In this document: one piece after another, positions 37,301 through 47,196 of the stretch | Layout of the letters: each line of letters starts with the position of its first letter | Numbering within the stretch: the first letter of the stretch is position 1 | Origin: Geosiphon pyriformis | Taxonomy: Eukaryota; Glomeromycota; Glomeromycetes; Archaeosporales; Geosiphonaceae | Direction: 5' to 3' | Assembly (NCBI GenBank): GCA_016748015.1 | Contig: JAAOMT010000484.1 | Coordinates: 297,379-361,378 of the forward strand | Length of the DNA stretch: 64,000 nucleotides | Program-made: the position numbers and the translations under genes | The notes under the pieces: model-generated | What the model saw: only the letters and a program-made list of their open reading frames with translations | Told to the model about the DNA's origin: nothing | Databases searched by the model: none

Positions 37301-37598
37301 TATTACCAGCTTACCACCAGCTTCATCACCAGCTTCATCACCACATCCATCATCAGGGTCGACCTGGGATTCCAATTACGCAAGAAATCATGGCTACACT
37401 GGTACTTGGGGTCAATGGCAAATTGATAGTTTCTGTAATTCATACGCTTCCTTCTTGACCCCAGGTCACCTTTTGTACAACGTTCCAAATGGTTATGGCG
37501 CGTATAACCCTAATGCGAACCATGCCAATGGTTATAATGGTTATAATGGTTATAATGGTCATGTGTCATCATCTAATGATAAAAGCAAGAATCACTAA
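34395..37598 (+). CDS. Secreted Asn-Gly / Thr-rich repeat protein
   Basis: 1067 residues in one uninterrupted frame. Residues 1-30 form a signal peptide with a Leu-rich core (LFLLALLINKALLI). Then come repeats built on N-G-N-x-N-G-N-x-N-I-G-S-x, period 13 residues; they are imperfect up to about residue 415 and near-perfect from 479 to 699. A Thr/Ser/Val region follows (about 705-960) with units such as SSVTPTTKTATVI and NGTTSTRTITVTS, also 13 long, rich in O-glycosylation sites and N-G-T sequons, ending in shorter NANPSTTTVVS units. The last ~90 residues are Ser/Pro then WDSNYARNHGYTGTWGQWQ with a single Cys. No domain I know; a cell-wall, matrix or host-interface role is inferred from the signal, mucin-like stretch and repeats. 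No transmembrane or GPI tail is visible. Confidence 0.85.
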   Translation: MNKQNFFSRSSRLFLLALLINKALLITSIPVSSFNGNGNGNGNIGSGNGNDNGNFNLGDFNGNKNGNNNFGDLNGNSNGNANIGSLNGNENGNANFGSLNGNSNGNANLGSLNGNDNGNYNWGSSNGNASGNFNGASSYEWGTDSGKSNGKNNKEEGSKSTNGLLNGHFDSGVGNGNSNGNSNVGSDNGNLNGNFNIGNFNGNSNGDNNIGSSNGNLNGNGNIGDFNGNYNGLGNIGSYNGIGNGNLNSGWTSVSGQDGSKSSGSSSSSSQSSGVVKTTSTVPDIPKVDPSKSETKSTTDGSFQIPSFGIGSIGNGNGNGNGNIGSNNGNLNGNANDGSLNGNGNGNFNIGSNNGNINGNQNDGTANGNGNGNLNIGSDNGNLNGNANDGSLNGNGNGNLNIGGGNGNLNGNLNGIFTTGSTTFTTVSGNSPIETTTKKTTTKASAPTGTVIVIGTKTSSSSSSTAAPKTTVISSSSGNGNGNGNGNIGSGNGNDNGNGNIGSGNGNANGNDNIGSLNGNANGNGNIGSGNGNANGNDNIGSLNGNGNGNDNIGSLNGNGNGNDNIGSLNGNVNGNGNIGSGNGNANGNDNIGSANGNANGNDNIGSLNGNANGNGNIGSGNGNANGNDNIGSLNGNANGNGNIGSGNGNANGNDNIGSANGNVNGNGNIGSGNGNANGNGNIGSGNGNANGNGNSGSSIVIVTPTTTKTPIVSSVTSTSTKTIPATTKTTSTTFTSTLTPISVPTTKTATVISSVTPTTKTATVISSVTPTTKTATVISSVTPTTKTATVISNVTPATQTTTVVINGTTSTRTITVTSNGAPSTQTTTVVINGTTSTRTITVTSNGTPSTQTTTVISNGTPSTKTTTVVINGTTSTRTITVTSNGAPSTKTITVVSNGTTSTKTTTVVPNANPSTTTVVSNANPSTTTVVSNANPSTTIVTPIIISTTKTASAVPTVIIPPNGSSPSSITSLPPASSPASSPHPSSGSTWDSNYARNHGYTGTWGQWQIDSFCNSYASFLTPGHLLYNVPNGYGAYNPNANHANGYNGYNGYNGHVSSSNDKSKNH
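35829..36491 (+). repeat. In-frame 39-bp tandem repeat, 17 units
   Basis: Seventeen consecutive units of 39 bp, each encoding N-G-N-x-N-G-N-x-N-I/S-G-S-x. Variation is concentrated at three residues (A/G/D/V; D/G; G/L/A/S). Units of the D...L and G...G types alternate, suggesting amplification of a two-unit block. Confidence 0.9.
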
Positions 37599-40500
37599 TA
37601 GAAATCAGAATATTAGACACAGCTGGCTTTAAGGATATACCTTTGCCAATGGACATTGGGTATTAGATCTAATAGAACCGAGGTTAATAGAAGATAGTGT
37701 AATAATTGACATTTAGACATTTATATTCATCTTTAGCCAGTGATTTCAGCATTTTTTCACCTAGACTAAATCATCTTTGTACTATTCGTTGATTCGAGTA
37801 GCTGGTAAAATAATCATTAGTTTTTAGAAATGCAAGTTTCAACATCAAATAACAAAAATAAAGTTTTAGGCTAACATTAAGCCAATTTGAAAAATTATAA
37901 AAGAGTTTTTTCGCTTGAATGGAATCTAAATTTACCATAACGTTATGTGTGATAAATATTTTTATTGATATATCTGACTGATTTGCTCTGACTTCAACAA
38001 AAAGGATATAGAATCGAAAAACTATCAAGTTACAAGCCAATAATAATGTTAATTACGGCCTTAGGCGAGATATTTGTCAAAGAAATTTAAAGAATCAAAA
38101 ATTATTTGAAACACACATCACATATATCTTCAAATGAAAAGATCCCGATTATGAATTAAAGCCCGCAGCAAGAGTCTTTTTAAAAGGAGATTGTCAAATA
38201 CTTTAAATAATATTAATTTAGTTTTAATGATTAAAAATTTTGTTTTTGAATAATCAAATTTTAATTATAATTATATTTTCATTATTAAGCTTTAAATATT
38301 TATATAAATAGTTATGTTTACAATTTTAGCTGGGTGGGGTTGATTCAATTCACTTAATTAGGCAGAATTTTCATAAACTTTAACCCAGGTCTTGGCTAAC
38401 TTCAAAAGGAAATATCAAAGAATTAGTATTTCTAGACTTGATAACGATCCTTCCCAGTAATTTTTTTCTTTTAAAAAATAGTTAGCATGATATGGGAATA
38501 TAATCTTAACTATATTTGATTTTAAATTTTCCGATGATAGAATAAGAAAAAAAAATTTTGGGTAAAATAAAAAACCAACCCAATCAAAAAAAAATTACTC
38601 TGGAAAGAAAATTTAATTTTTTTTAAAAAAATGATGTAGCTTTTCTCAGCCGTTTATTTTAATCATTACCTCTTGATTATTTCAATATTTTTATCTTTTT
38701 TTATTTTACTTATAAAGAGTTCATCAATGAATTAAACGGTATACCCAATTAATTCAAAGAGACTTTATTTCGGTCATAACATATTCCATTTCCATCAAGA
38801 TGGAATAATTATGCTAGAATGTCAAGTTTTAGATTATCATTATAACGCATACTTTAAGCTTACACCTAATGGTCAATTGTCTATAAACGAAGAAAAAAAT
38901 TATGGAGATAAGAGTAAAATATCTTTTTAACTCTAAATAACTCTTTATTTATAAAAATTTTTTAATTTTAAAAACAAAAAATAATATTGATAATGCATGA
39001 CGCTTTATCTAGTGGTATAGAATTAGGTACAGGTGACAAGTCAGTAATAAGTAATATCCAGGATGACAAATTTCTTATCTCAAAAAAAAATTATTATTAT
39101 TATTATGTAATAATTCAGGTACTTTTTAACTAAATGAAATTTTTAATGCTTGATTAGGATTAAATATCTCATATAATTATTTTCAAATAGGTTACTTATC
39201 ATCGAAATACCTTCGCATACAATATTATTCCTCTAATAAGTCTTACCAATTTAAATATTCTATCTTTTCCACATTATATTACTTTAATATTTTTTACTTA
39301 TTTCAATTATTATTAATATTTGAATATATATATATATATATATTTTAAAATATGAATTTTAAATAAAATAAAATTTTATTATTATTTATTCAAAATTTAA
39401 TTAATTCAAAATTAATTATTAATATTTTTTATTGTTATAATTTTTTTTTATAAAAATTGTAGTTTTTAAAATTTCTTAAAAATTATAAATACTTTTCAAA
39501 ATTAAATTTATTTTGTAATGAAAAATTTTTGATTTAATTATAAATTTTTTTTTTAAAATTATTATCATCAAAAATGTTTTTTTGTTTTTCTTTTAAATAT
39601 TAAAAATTATTTAATTTTTAATTGTAATTGAAATTTTTTTAAGGTTTTAATTTTTTTTAGCAATTTATTTTTTTTAGATTATTATTAAAGTTTTTTTAAA
39701 TTATTTGTATTTGCAATTACTTTAAAATTTAATATTTTTTCTCTTTAGTTTTTTAATTATCAATACCAAATTATATGAATTTTATGTAAATTTAAAACAA
39801 TAACAACAACAACATATTTTATTAAAATCAAACTTGTTAATTTTTAAGAATGTTTTTAAAATATTTGGTAAAATCTAGTTGTTAAGTTAAAGTTTATTGG
39901 CTTTTAATAATATGTTTTTGTTTAGTTTAAAAATTTTGAATCTGTTAATTTTTTTTTTATTAATTAATATTATTCAACAAAAATTAATAAATAATTATAA
40001 TAATAATATAATAATAAATTATAATAATATAATATAAACAATAAAATAATAAATTATAATAATATAATATAAACAATAAAATAATAAATTATAAACGATA
40101 AAATAATAAATTATAATAATATAATATAAATGATAAAATAATAAATTATAATAATATAGTATAAACAATAAATTAATAAAATATAATAATATAATATACA
40201 ATTACTTAAAAATTTGTTTTTTTAAAACCCAAAAAATGGTTTTCAATAAACAAATAATTATAATATAATTAAATTAATAATAATTTTTTTTGTATTATTT
40301 TTAAAATATGTATATATATAAAATAGTTTTTAACTTGAAAAAAATTTTTTTTATTAAATTTATCTTTTTTCAGATTACTATTTTTTTAATAAAATTTCAT
40401 TAAAAAAATTAATTCTACTTTAAAATAAAAATTATTATTTATTACAATTCTTATTATTAATAAAAATAATTAAAATTCACTTATCTTTCGTCAATGTTTA

Positions 40501-40926
40501 TAATTTGACTTTAAATTCAAAATTTTAATAATTTAAAAATTACTAATTGTTTTATTTTATTGAAGTTTACTAATTTTATTATCAAAAAAAAAAGAATATC
40601 ACTTACATAATAAAGGTGAAAAATGTATTCAAACATCTAAGAATTTGAAATATTTAGAAAAAGATATCCAGGATCTGTTTCAAAAGAAAACACAAACAGA
40701 AGTGTGAAAGTTTGAGAATTCTTCTTAAAGACAAAATATTAAAAGAACTAATATACAAAAATGTTATTTTAGTGTTTTGAAAATGACAAGTTTGTGATAT
40801 CTCTAATACGAGATTGTTTTATTGTCATTTATTTAATCTAGTGTCCTGATTTAGAAGTTTGAAAATATTTATTACTTTTGATTTTGTGAAGATTAGCTTA
40901 CCATGAATAATATCTTCAATAAAAAT
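37599..40926. other. Gene-free stretch, increasingly AT-rich
   Basis: No supported gene. Contains a (TA)n run at 39318-39342 and a ~36-bp tandem repeat at 40007-40196. The block 39250-40560 has the composition of the transposon deserts, but I could not align it to the LINE. Confidence 0.5.
40007..40196. repeat. AT-only tandem repeat, ~36-bp unit
   Basis: About five copies of a unit resembling AATAATAAATTATAATAATA followed by TAATATAAACAATAAA, with one shortened copy. The open frames across it are an effect of the periodicity. Confidence 0.75.
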
Positions 40927-41150
40927 TTATGTAGTACATCTGTTTCCAAATCGGAAATAAACATAATTAGCTGGAGATATTCGCCGCCATTGTACCTTAT
41001 TGACTACCTTTGAGTTTATAATAATTGTAACGCCTGCACACGTTCCTATGCTAGTACGATATTAATCAATGTCCAGTATAGTGGAACAATCGTACACACC
41101 TTGAAATGCATTCCCAAATGCGATTACAGTATTTGAGCTCCTTTGGCGAG
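40927..41150 (-). pseudogene. Relic of a small cysteine-containing protein, one in-frame stop
   Basis: On the minus strand a frame ending at 40927 reads SNTVIAFGNAFQGVYDCST, a single TAA, then SIGTCAGVTIIINSKVVNK and ANYVYFRFGNRCTT before its stop. Alternating hydrophobic strands and three Cys suggest a beta-rich secreted domain, but no start or signal peptide is found and I do not recognise the family. Another frame over the preceding bases is also open (SACDSPKELKYCNR), so an intron or frameshift is possible. Confidence 0.35.
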
Positions 41151-42529
41151 TCGCATGCAGAACTTATGCAATGAGTTTTGTCTTTGAATGTAAATTTTCC
41201 ACAGCAGTCATCCCTGCTGTTGTTGACTAAAAAACCAAGCCTTCTTAAAGATTAAAGATGACGTAGGGGGATAGACATGAATGGTGCTTCTTCGATGTGA
41301 GCATATTGCGAGTCCACGGTTTTACAACTGGATCACAAAACTTATTTTTTTTTCTTTCCTCTTCTATAACTTGCATTTTGTACTAATCTAGGATTATACG
41401 AAATGCAAAAAATCTTTGATTGTGCATTAAATACAAATGCCCTATTCCACAAAGCGTCTGATCACTATACTACTTTTTTTGATCTTTTATAAAGAACAGC
41501 CAGACCATCATTATCTATAGCGATAAAGATGTGACGAAGAGAAGAATCATAAAGACTCGGTTGCGTTTGAATTGTAAATGTTTCTCAAAGGTGATAGCGA
41601 TATTATAAAGCCAAGGAAGATACTCTTGGAACTTTTTTTTTTTTTCAATATATTCACATTTATTGGAAGACCATAATATAAGAAGATATCAAAGATAAAG
41701 GTTTGAAATTTTTTTTTTTTTTGATTGTTCAACCGAGTCCAGAACCTTTCACCTTTTTTTTTGAATGAAGTATGTTGCTAACCTATTACAAAAAAATAAA
41801 GATAATACTAATAATAATCTTATAAGCCATTTGAAAGAAATTCTTTATTGACTAAATAAAGATTATAATATTATGTTAATATGATCAACAAACTATTTAC
41901 CTTTGAAAACCAACCAACCAACCAACCAACCAACCTGCTGTGAGAATGCTTTTTTGAAATTCATTTACAATAAATAATTTTGTGTATATTTGGGTCATAT
42001 GGTCTTTTTTTGGCCAAAATATTTCTTCAGAACGTTGTGGAATATATAGTCGTTGGAAGACATTAGTTAAATTCAGTATAGTTTCAAAGAAAGCTGAGAT
42101 GATGATATGTTATTCTTTTTAAAAACAGAGACTATCTACATAGCTTGATAGAAGAAAGTTTGGAATGAGAGGTTACGTCAAAGATGATCAAATAGGAAAA
42201 GGTTGAGCAGTCTCATAGGATATTTTGTGACTTTTTATGATAATCATACAGGATCTTGGGAAAATTAGTCTTTTTACAGTAAAAATGTGTTGATTTATTT
42301 AAAACTTTTTTTTTTCTTTAGCTCTATTAAATCAAGTCTTTGGGAAGTTTTCTGGCTCATATTTTCATTTAATTACCGTAGTGAGACGTACTGAAAATGA
42401 TATATTACGAGGAAAAAGCTTTTGATCATTCTTTTTCTTATATATCTTAATATGAGCTTAAAAAATGTTTTTATATATGAAAAGAAAAGAAAAAATAATA
42501 ATAAAAATAATAATAATAATAAAAATAAA

Positions 42530-42565
<36 letters not shown>

Positions 42566-43439
42566 TTATAAATACGGTCAAATTCTTATCTCAAGCCAAT
42601 ATTTTGACTATTAATTAACCACAAAACTAATGAAATATGTGTAGCTTGTGTTTCGAAAAAATTGAACATTAATTGTGAGTTAATTAAATTTTTCTTTATA
42701 AAGGACAAAAGTTGTGTACCAAAGATTTAATGAACCAACCATATTTTTTATAATTTTTTATAATTTTAAAAAATTTACTTTTTAATTTTTGATTACATAG
42801 TTAATTAGAAATAATTTTTTATTATTATCATTATCTTCTAGAAAGTCAGTTTTATTAATTAAACATTCTTAATTAATTGTTAACCTCGAAATTTAGAAAA
42901 CCTTTTAAGAAGTCAATTTATTTAATATGAAAAAATATCAAGAGTTCTATAATTGCGAATCTTTATCAAAAAAAAAAAAACTTTTTCATCAAAAAAATTT
43001 ACTACCACGAAATGACCATGAAATTTGTTCTAAATAGAATAGAATTGGGAAAAAGAGATTTCTTGTTCAGCATGACATGTTGATTATTTTTAGATTTTTT
43101 TGACCGTTGTTACTTGGCATGTCAAAACATTACAAGCTTTCCTAGCCACAAGTTAAACAAATATTTGCCACTCTGTTTTTCCTTTCTACGACAAAATGTA
43201 CAGAAAATCAAAAAAGAATATTAAAATATGAAACTTATTGGCTCTTTGGAATATCACATTTTTCTGATCGTCATTTCATTATCGAATAAAGTAATTGGTA
43301 CGCCCATGTTTCATTCTAAATAGAATAAACAAAACTTTATTTCATATCAGTTTACCCCAAAGACTAATCTGCGAGACCACATTAAATGCATAAATTCGAA
43401 TGACTAATAAAAGAAGGTGAAGATCAAAAAGCAATCAAG
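41151..43439. other. Gene-free stretch with microsatellites
   Basis: No supported gene. (ACCA)n at 41910-41934 and an AAT/AAAAT-type tract at 42493-42565 are the only clear structures. Confidence 0.5.
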
Positions 43440-43446
43440 TATAAAT
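43440..43446 (+). promoter_or_regulatory. TATA box of the 107-residue precursor gene
   Basis: TATAAAT, 222 bp before the ATG at 43662, with a CTTTA pentamer tract between them. Confidence 0.55.
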
Positions 43447-43516
43447 TGCGGACTGGAATGAGTAGTGCGTGAAAAATATTGGTACTTTTTACCTTGATTT
43501 TTTTTTTGAAAATTTC

Positions 43517-43593
43517 CACTTTCCTTCCCTTCCTTTACTTTACTTTACTTTACTTTACTTTACTTTACTTTACTTTCCTTTCCTTTCCTTTCC
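43517..43593 (+). repeat. CTTTA/CTTTC pentanucleotide tract in the 5' leader
   Basis: A pyrimidine-rich tract of CTTTA then CTTTC units lies between the TATA box and the ATG of the precursor gene. In fungi, CT tracts of this kind often mark transcription starts, so it may be promoter sequence as well as a microsatellite. A similar CTTTC tract at 32991-33029 has no gene directly after it. Confidence 0.6.
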
Positions 43594-43661
43594 ACGAACC
43601 TACCACCAACTAAAAATCAAACTAATCTTTGAATACATTGATTGAAACATAATCTCAAAAC

Positions 43662-43985
43662 ATGCAACAAAACACAAAAATGACTCACTGTCTCTTCACC
43701 GCTATTCTAATCTTCACAATACTTTTAATAACATCTACCCTCTTTGTAAACTCATCCCCAATCACAATTACACCCGCACAACAAGCCGATGAAAACCGAA
43801 AAACAAATCCCACTATAGCCGCTCTAACGCTTCGTGACTTTATTCAGAAACGGTCGGAGGAAACTTTGATTTATAGTTTTGATAAACGGGATAATGGCAT
43901 GACATTTGAATTTAAGAGGTCGGGAAATCCTATTGATTGGGAAACAGAGGAAAAATATTGTGAAGAGGAAAGGTTGTGGTGTTAA
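43662..43985 (+). CDS. Small secreted precursor with three Lys-Arg (Kex2) sites
   Basis: 107 residues, single exon. A signal peptide with a long hydrophobic core covers residues ~8-31 (a second ATG at residue 7 could also start it). Lys-Arg pairs at 63-64, 75-76 and 85-86 are typical Kex2 protease sites. They would release SEETLIYSFDKR, DNGMTFEFKR and the C-terminal SGNPIDWETEEKYCEEERLWC (written here with its 21st residue, the final C, as the end of the protein at 107). The two middle peptides share the pattern aromatic-acidic-x-K-R, as if from one repeat. The last peptide holds the only two Cys of the mature part, eight residues apart and able to form one disulfide loop. Layout matches fungal Kex2-processed signalling precursors, including alpha-type pheromones, but no pheromone core is recognisable. 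Function is inferred from layout only. Confidence 0.75.
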   Translation: MQQNTKMTHCLFTAILIFTILLITSTLFVNSSPITITPAQQADENRKTNPTIAALTLRDFIQKRSEETLIYSFDKRDNGMTFEFKRSGNPIDWETEEKYCEEERLWC

Positions 43986-46900
43986 CTCTCGAGAAATTGA
44001 CTTTATCAACTAATTAGAATATAATTAATTAAATCTACTTAATCCTTGTAATTTTATAATTTCACCAGAGAGAAAGACCCGGTTGATTTTTAATTAATAG
44101 TTTTCTGTTTTGAATACCTATTGCATTTTTTAGAATCACTTTTCATCTTTATTGTAAATTTAGCTAATGCTCTTTAATAATATTTAGAAATTATCACAAT
44201 TAATATCATAGAATTCTAGTAGAACCACTCATTAGAACATTCAAAGCTTTACCAGTTCATCCATTCTATCTTTATTAATATCACCTCATAGTAAACAAAA
44301 AAGATTCACCAGAATTTGGAAAAAAAATATATATATTTCCAAATGACGTAAATATATTTGAAATTGAGCTTGAATTATTATTTTTTTTTTTGGGGGGGGG
44401 GGAGGGCGGGGGGAAAGCTCATCATCTAGATCATTGATTATTTTTGTTATCAATCATTCTTGCTCCATAGGGGGGATTATTAATTTCCGTTAAAGCTATT
44501 AATAAAACTTTTGAGTTTCAAAGTCCGAAATAATTGATCCAATTGATGAAAAAATTAAATGAATTTATAAAGCCTTCAAAATTTAAAATGAAAATTATGA
44601 TATTATTTTTTTTTTTAATTTGGATTTCAAAAATAATTATGTATCTTTAAATATTATTTTTGTTTTTTTTTTAAATTAATATTAAATAATAACTAAATAA
44701 TTTCTTCACTTGAATAAAAAAACATTTCTTATTCTTTAAAATTATAATATTTAATAAAAACATAAACTATTTAACTTGAAAATAATCTAAAATTTAATTT
44801 GTATTATTTAATATAATTATTTCTAATTATGTATTTTAATTGTTGTTTAGTTTTGTTAATTTTAAATAAAAACAATATAAAACTGTTTTTTTATAAAGTT
44901 TGTATTTCTTGAAATTAAGCTTGATAATTTATTTTTTCATTATATATATTTAAATTTTTAAACCTGTTGTAATTTAAAATTAGTCTTTTTTTTACTGTTA
45001 TTATATTTTGTTATATTTATTTTTGAAATTTTTATTAACATAAATTATTTTTGAAATTTTTATTATCAATTAAATTAAATTATTTTTTAATATATTTAAC
45101 TTTATTTATTTATTTATTATTATTAACCTAAATTATTTATAATTTTTATATTTTTTTTTTGCGATTGTTTTTATAAATAAAATTAAATAACATTTGATAA
45201 TTTTAATTGATTAATTAATTATAAAAATTTAAAAATGAAATTAAATATTATATAATTTATTAAGTTTAAACCAATTTATTTATTTTTTGTTAAAAAAATC
45301 TATTAAAAAATAAATAAATAAATAAATATATTAATTTTTTAATAATCATCTTTTAATTTTAATTTTATATTAAATAATTATATTATTATTATTTTTTATG
45401 TCTGAATTAAAATTATAATTTTACAATCAATGTATTTTAAAATAAAATTAGTAAAAATATTTAAAATAAAAATAAAAATAAAAATATTCAAATTTATAAA
45501 ACTAGAAATCGGTATTATTACTATTATTATTATTATTATTATTATTATCGCTATTTAAATTAAATCTTAAAATACTTTAGTATTTATTGCCAATTTTATT
45601 TTAATATTAAAAAAAATTATTTTTATTTTTATTAAGCTGAGAAAATTTTGTTTTAAATATTAAATATTCTGCTGTTAGAAAAAAAAAAACTCATCAAGTA
45701 AAAATAATTTATTTTAAATAATATTAAAGATTCTAGAAGAATTTTATTTTTTAAAATCAAAAAAAAAAATTATTTACATTAAGTTAAACAAAAAATTTTT
45801 CAATTAAATTAACAGTATTATTTTAAATTTTAATATAAAATTTGTATACTGTTAACAAATTAAAATTTGAGGATAAAAATTATTTTTAATTTTTAATATT
45901 TTAATACTTGAAATAAATACAATTTATTAAAAAAAAATTCTTTTGTTTAAACCATTTCACAATTAAACACTGTTTAAAAAAAGTAATAACTTTATTAAAC
46001 AAAAAGCGACAACAAAATTTAAAAAATTTGAAACTTATTACTATAATAAAAAGCATTTAAGAAATAAATAGCTAAATTTACTAACATTAATTAAAAATTA
46101 AAAATTAAATAAATACTTTTGATTACCAAAATTATTTTATTAATAATGTTTGCATGTAAAAAAAATTCTTGTTGCTTTTCAGTTTTTTTTTTGTTCATTA
46201 AATATAATCTCAAATTGCAAGTTTGTCAATTGTTAATTTTATAATAGCTTAAAAACCAAATGTTAAAATTTTGATTTTTTCTGTAAAGTTATTAAATAAT
46301 ATAAGAAAAAATTACTAATTAAATCAATAAATTTGTTAAAGTTTTTATTATTGTTGTTAATATTATAATTAATAAAGTTTTTATAAAAATAAACAACATA
46401 ATTATTAATAATTAATCAAACATATTTTTTAATATTAATAAATATTAAAAATATAAAAAAGGTGATTTAAAAAATTACTGATAAAAATTAATTCTCGCAG
46501 AATTTGTTTTGTTGCATACCAATTTTTTTTATAAACAATCAAATATAAAAAATTTTTATGTGCGATATTAAAAGTATAAACAATACGACAAACAATTTGA
46601 TATAATAGAAAAAACAAAAACAATTAACAAGATTACAATTATTACAAAGGTTTACAAAACATTATTAACAAAAATCTTGAATAGTATTGGTAATTAGTGA
46701 CTTAAGCAATTAATATTAAATTTAATTAAATGATAGTTATTGGTTTTTGTTTTTGTAATGATAAAAAAAAGAAGTTGTGTTTTAAAAATTTTTTTAAGTA
46801 TTCAAAATTAATTAAAGCTTGATAAATTAATAATTGAACTTGTTAAGTAATGAGCTGAATTGTTTAAAAAATTAATTAAACAATCCATAAAAACTGATTA

Positions 46901-47196
46901 AACAAAATATTTTTGATTATAATAATGCTATAAATTATACAAAAGTTTAATGATTAAAATATTAGAATCAACCAAGATAAAAGCTTCAGAATAAATATAA
47001 TTTTGAATAATAAATTTTTAATACTAGCAAGTTAATTTAACTTTCTATAGATTATATATACAGTTTATTAATAAAGAATTGAAATAAAAACTATCATTAC
47101 TTCGTTAAAGAATAAATTTAAATAAGTTGAGACAAAATTATTTAATTTTAGTGTATTTATTAATAAGTACATGTTTAATAAATTCCAACATCATTT
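43986..47196. other. Gene-free AT-rich stretch with a LINE ORF1 remnant
   Basis: No supported gene. 44865-44915 (AAAACAATATAAAACTG then TTTATAAAGTTTGTATTTCTT) matches the plus-strand ORF1 at 7853-7900, so part of this desert is another hypermutated LINE copy. A T-run joined to a G-run at 44385-44412 and an (ATT)n run at 45520-45549 are also present. The rest could not be assigned. Confidence 0.5.
44385..44412. repeat. Poly-T / poly-G junction
   Basis: A run of T directly followed by a run of G with two interruptions. An assembly or slippage hot spot. Confidence 0.8.

Noticed and set aside
40019-40201. 60-residue Ile/Leu/Tyr frame on the minus strand
   Set aside because: Arises from an AT-only tandem repeat.
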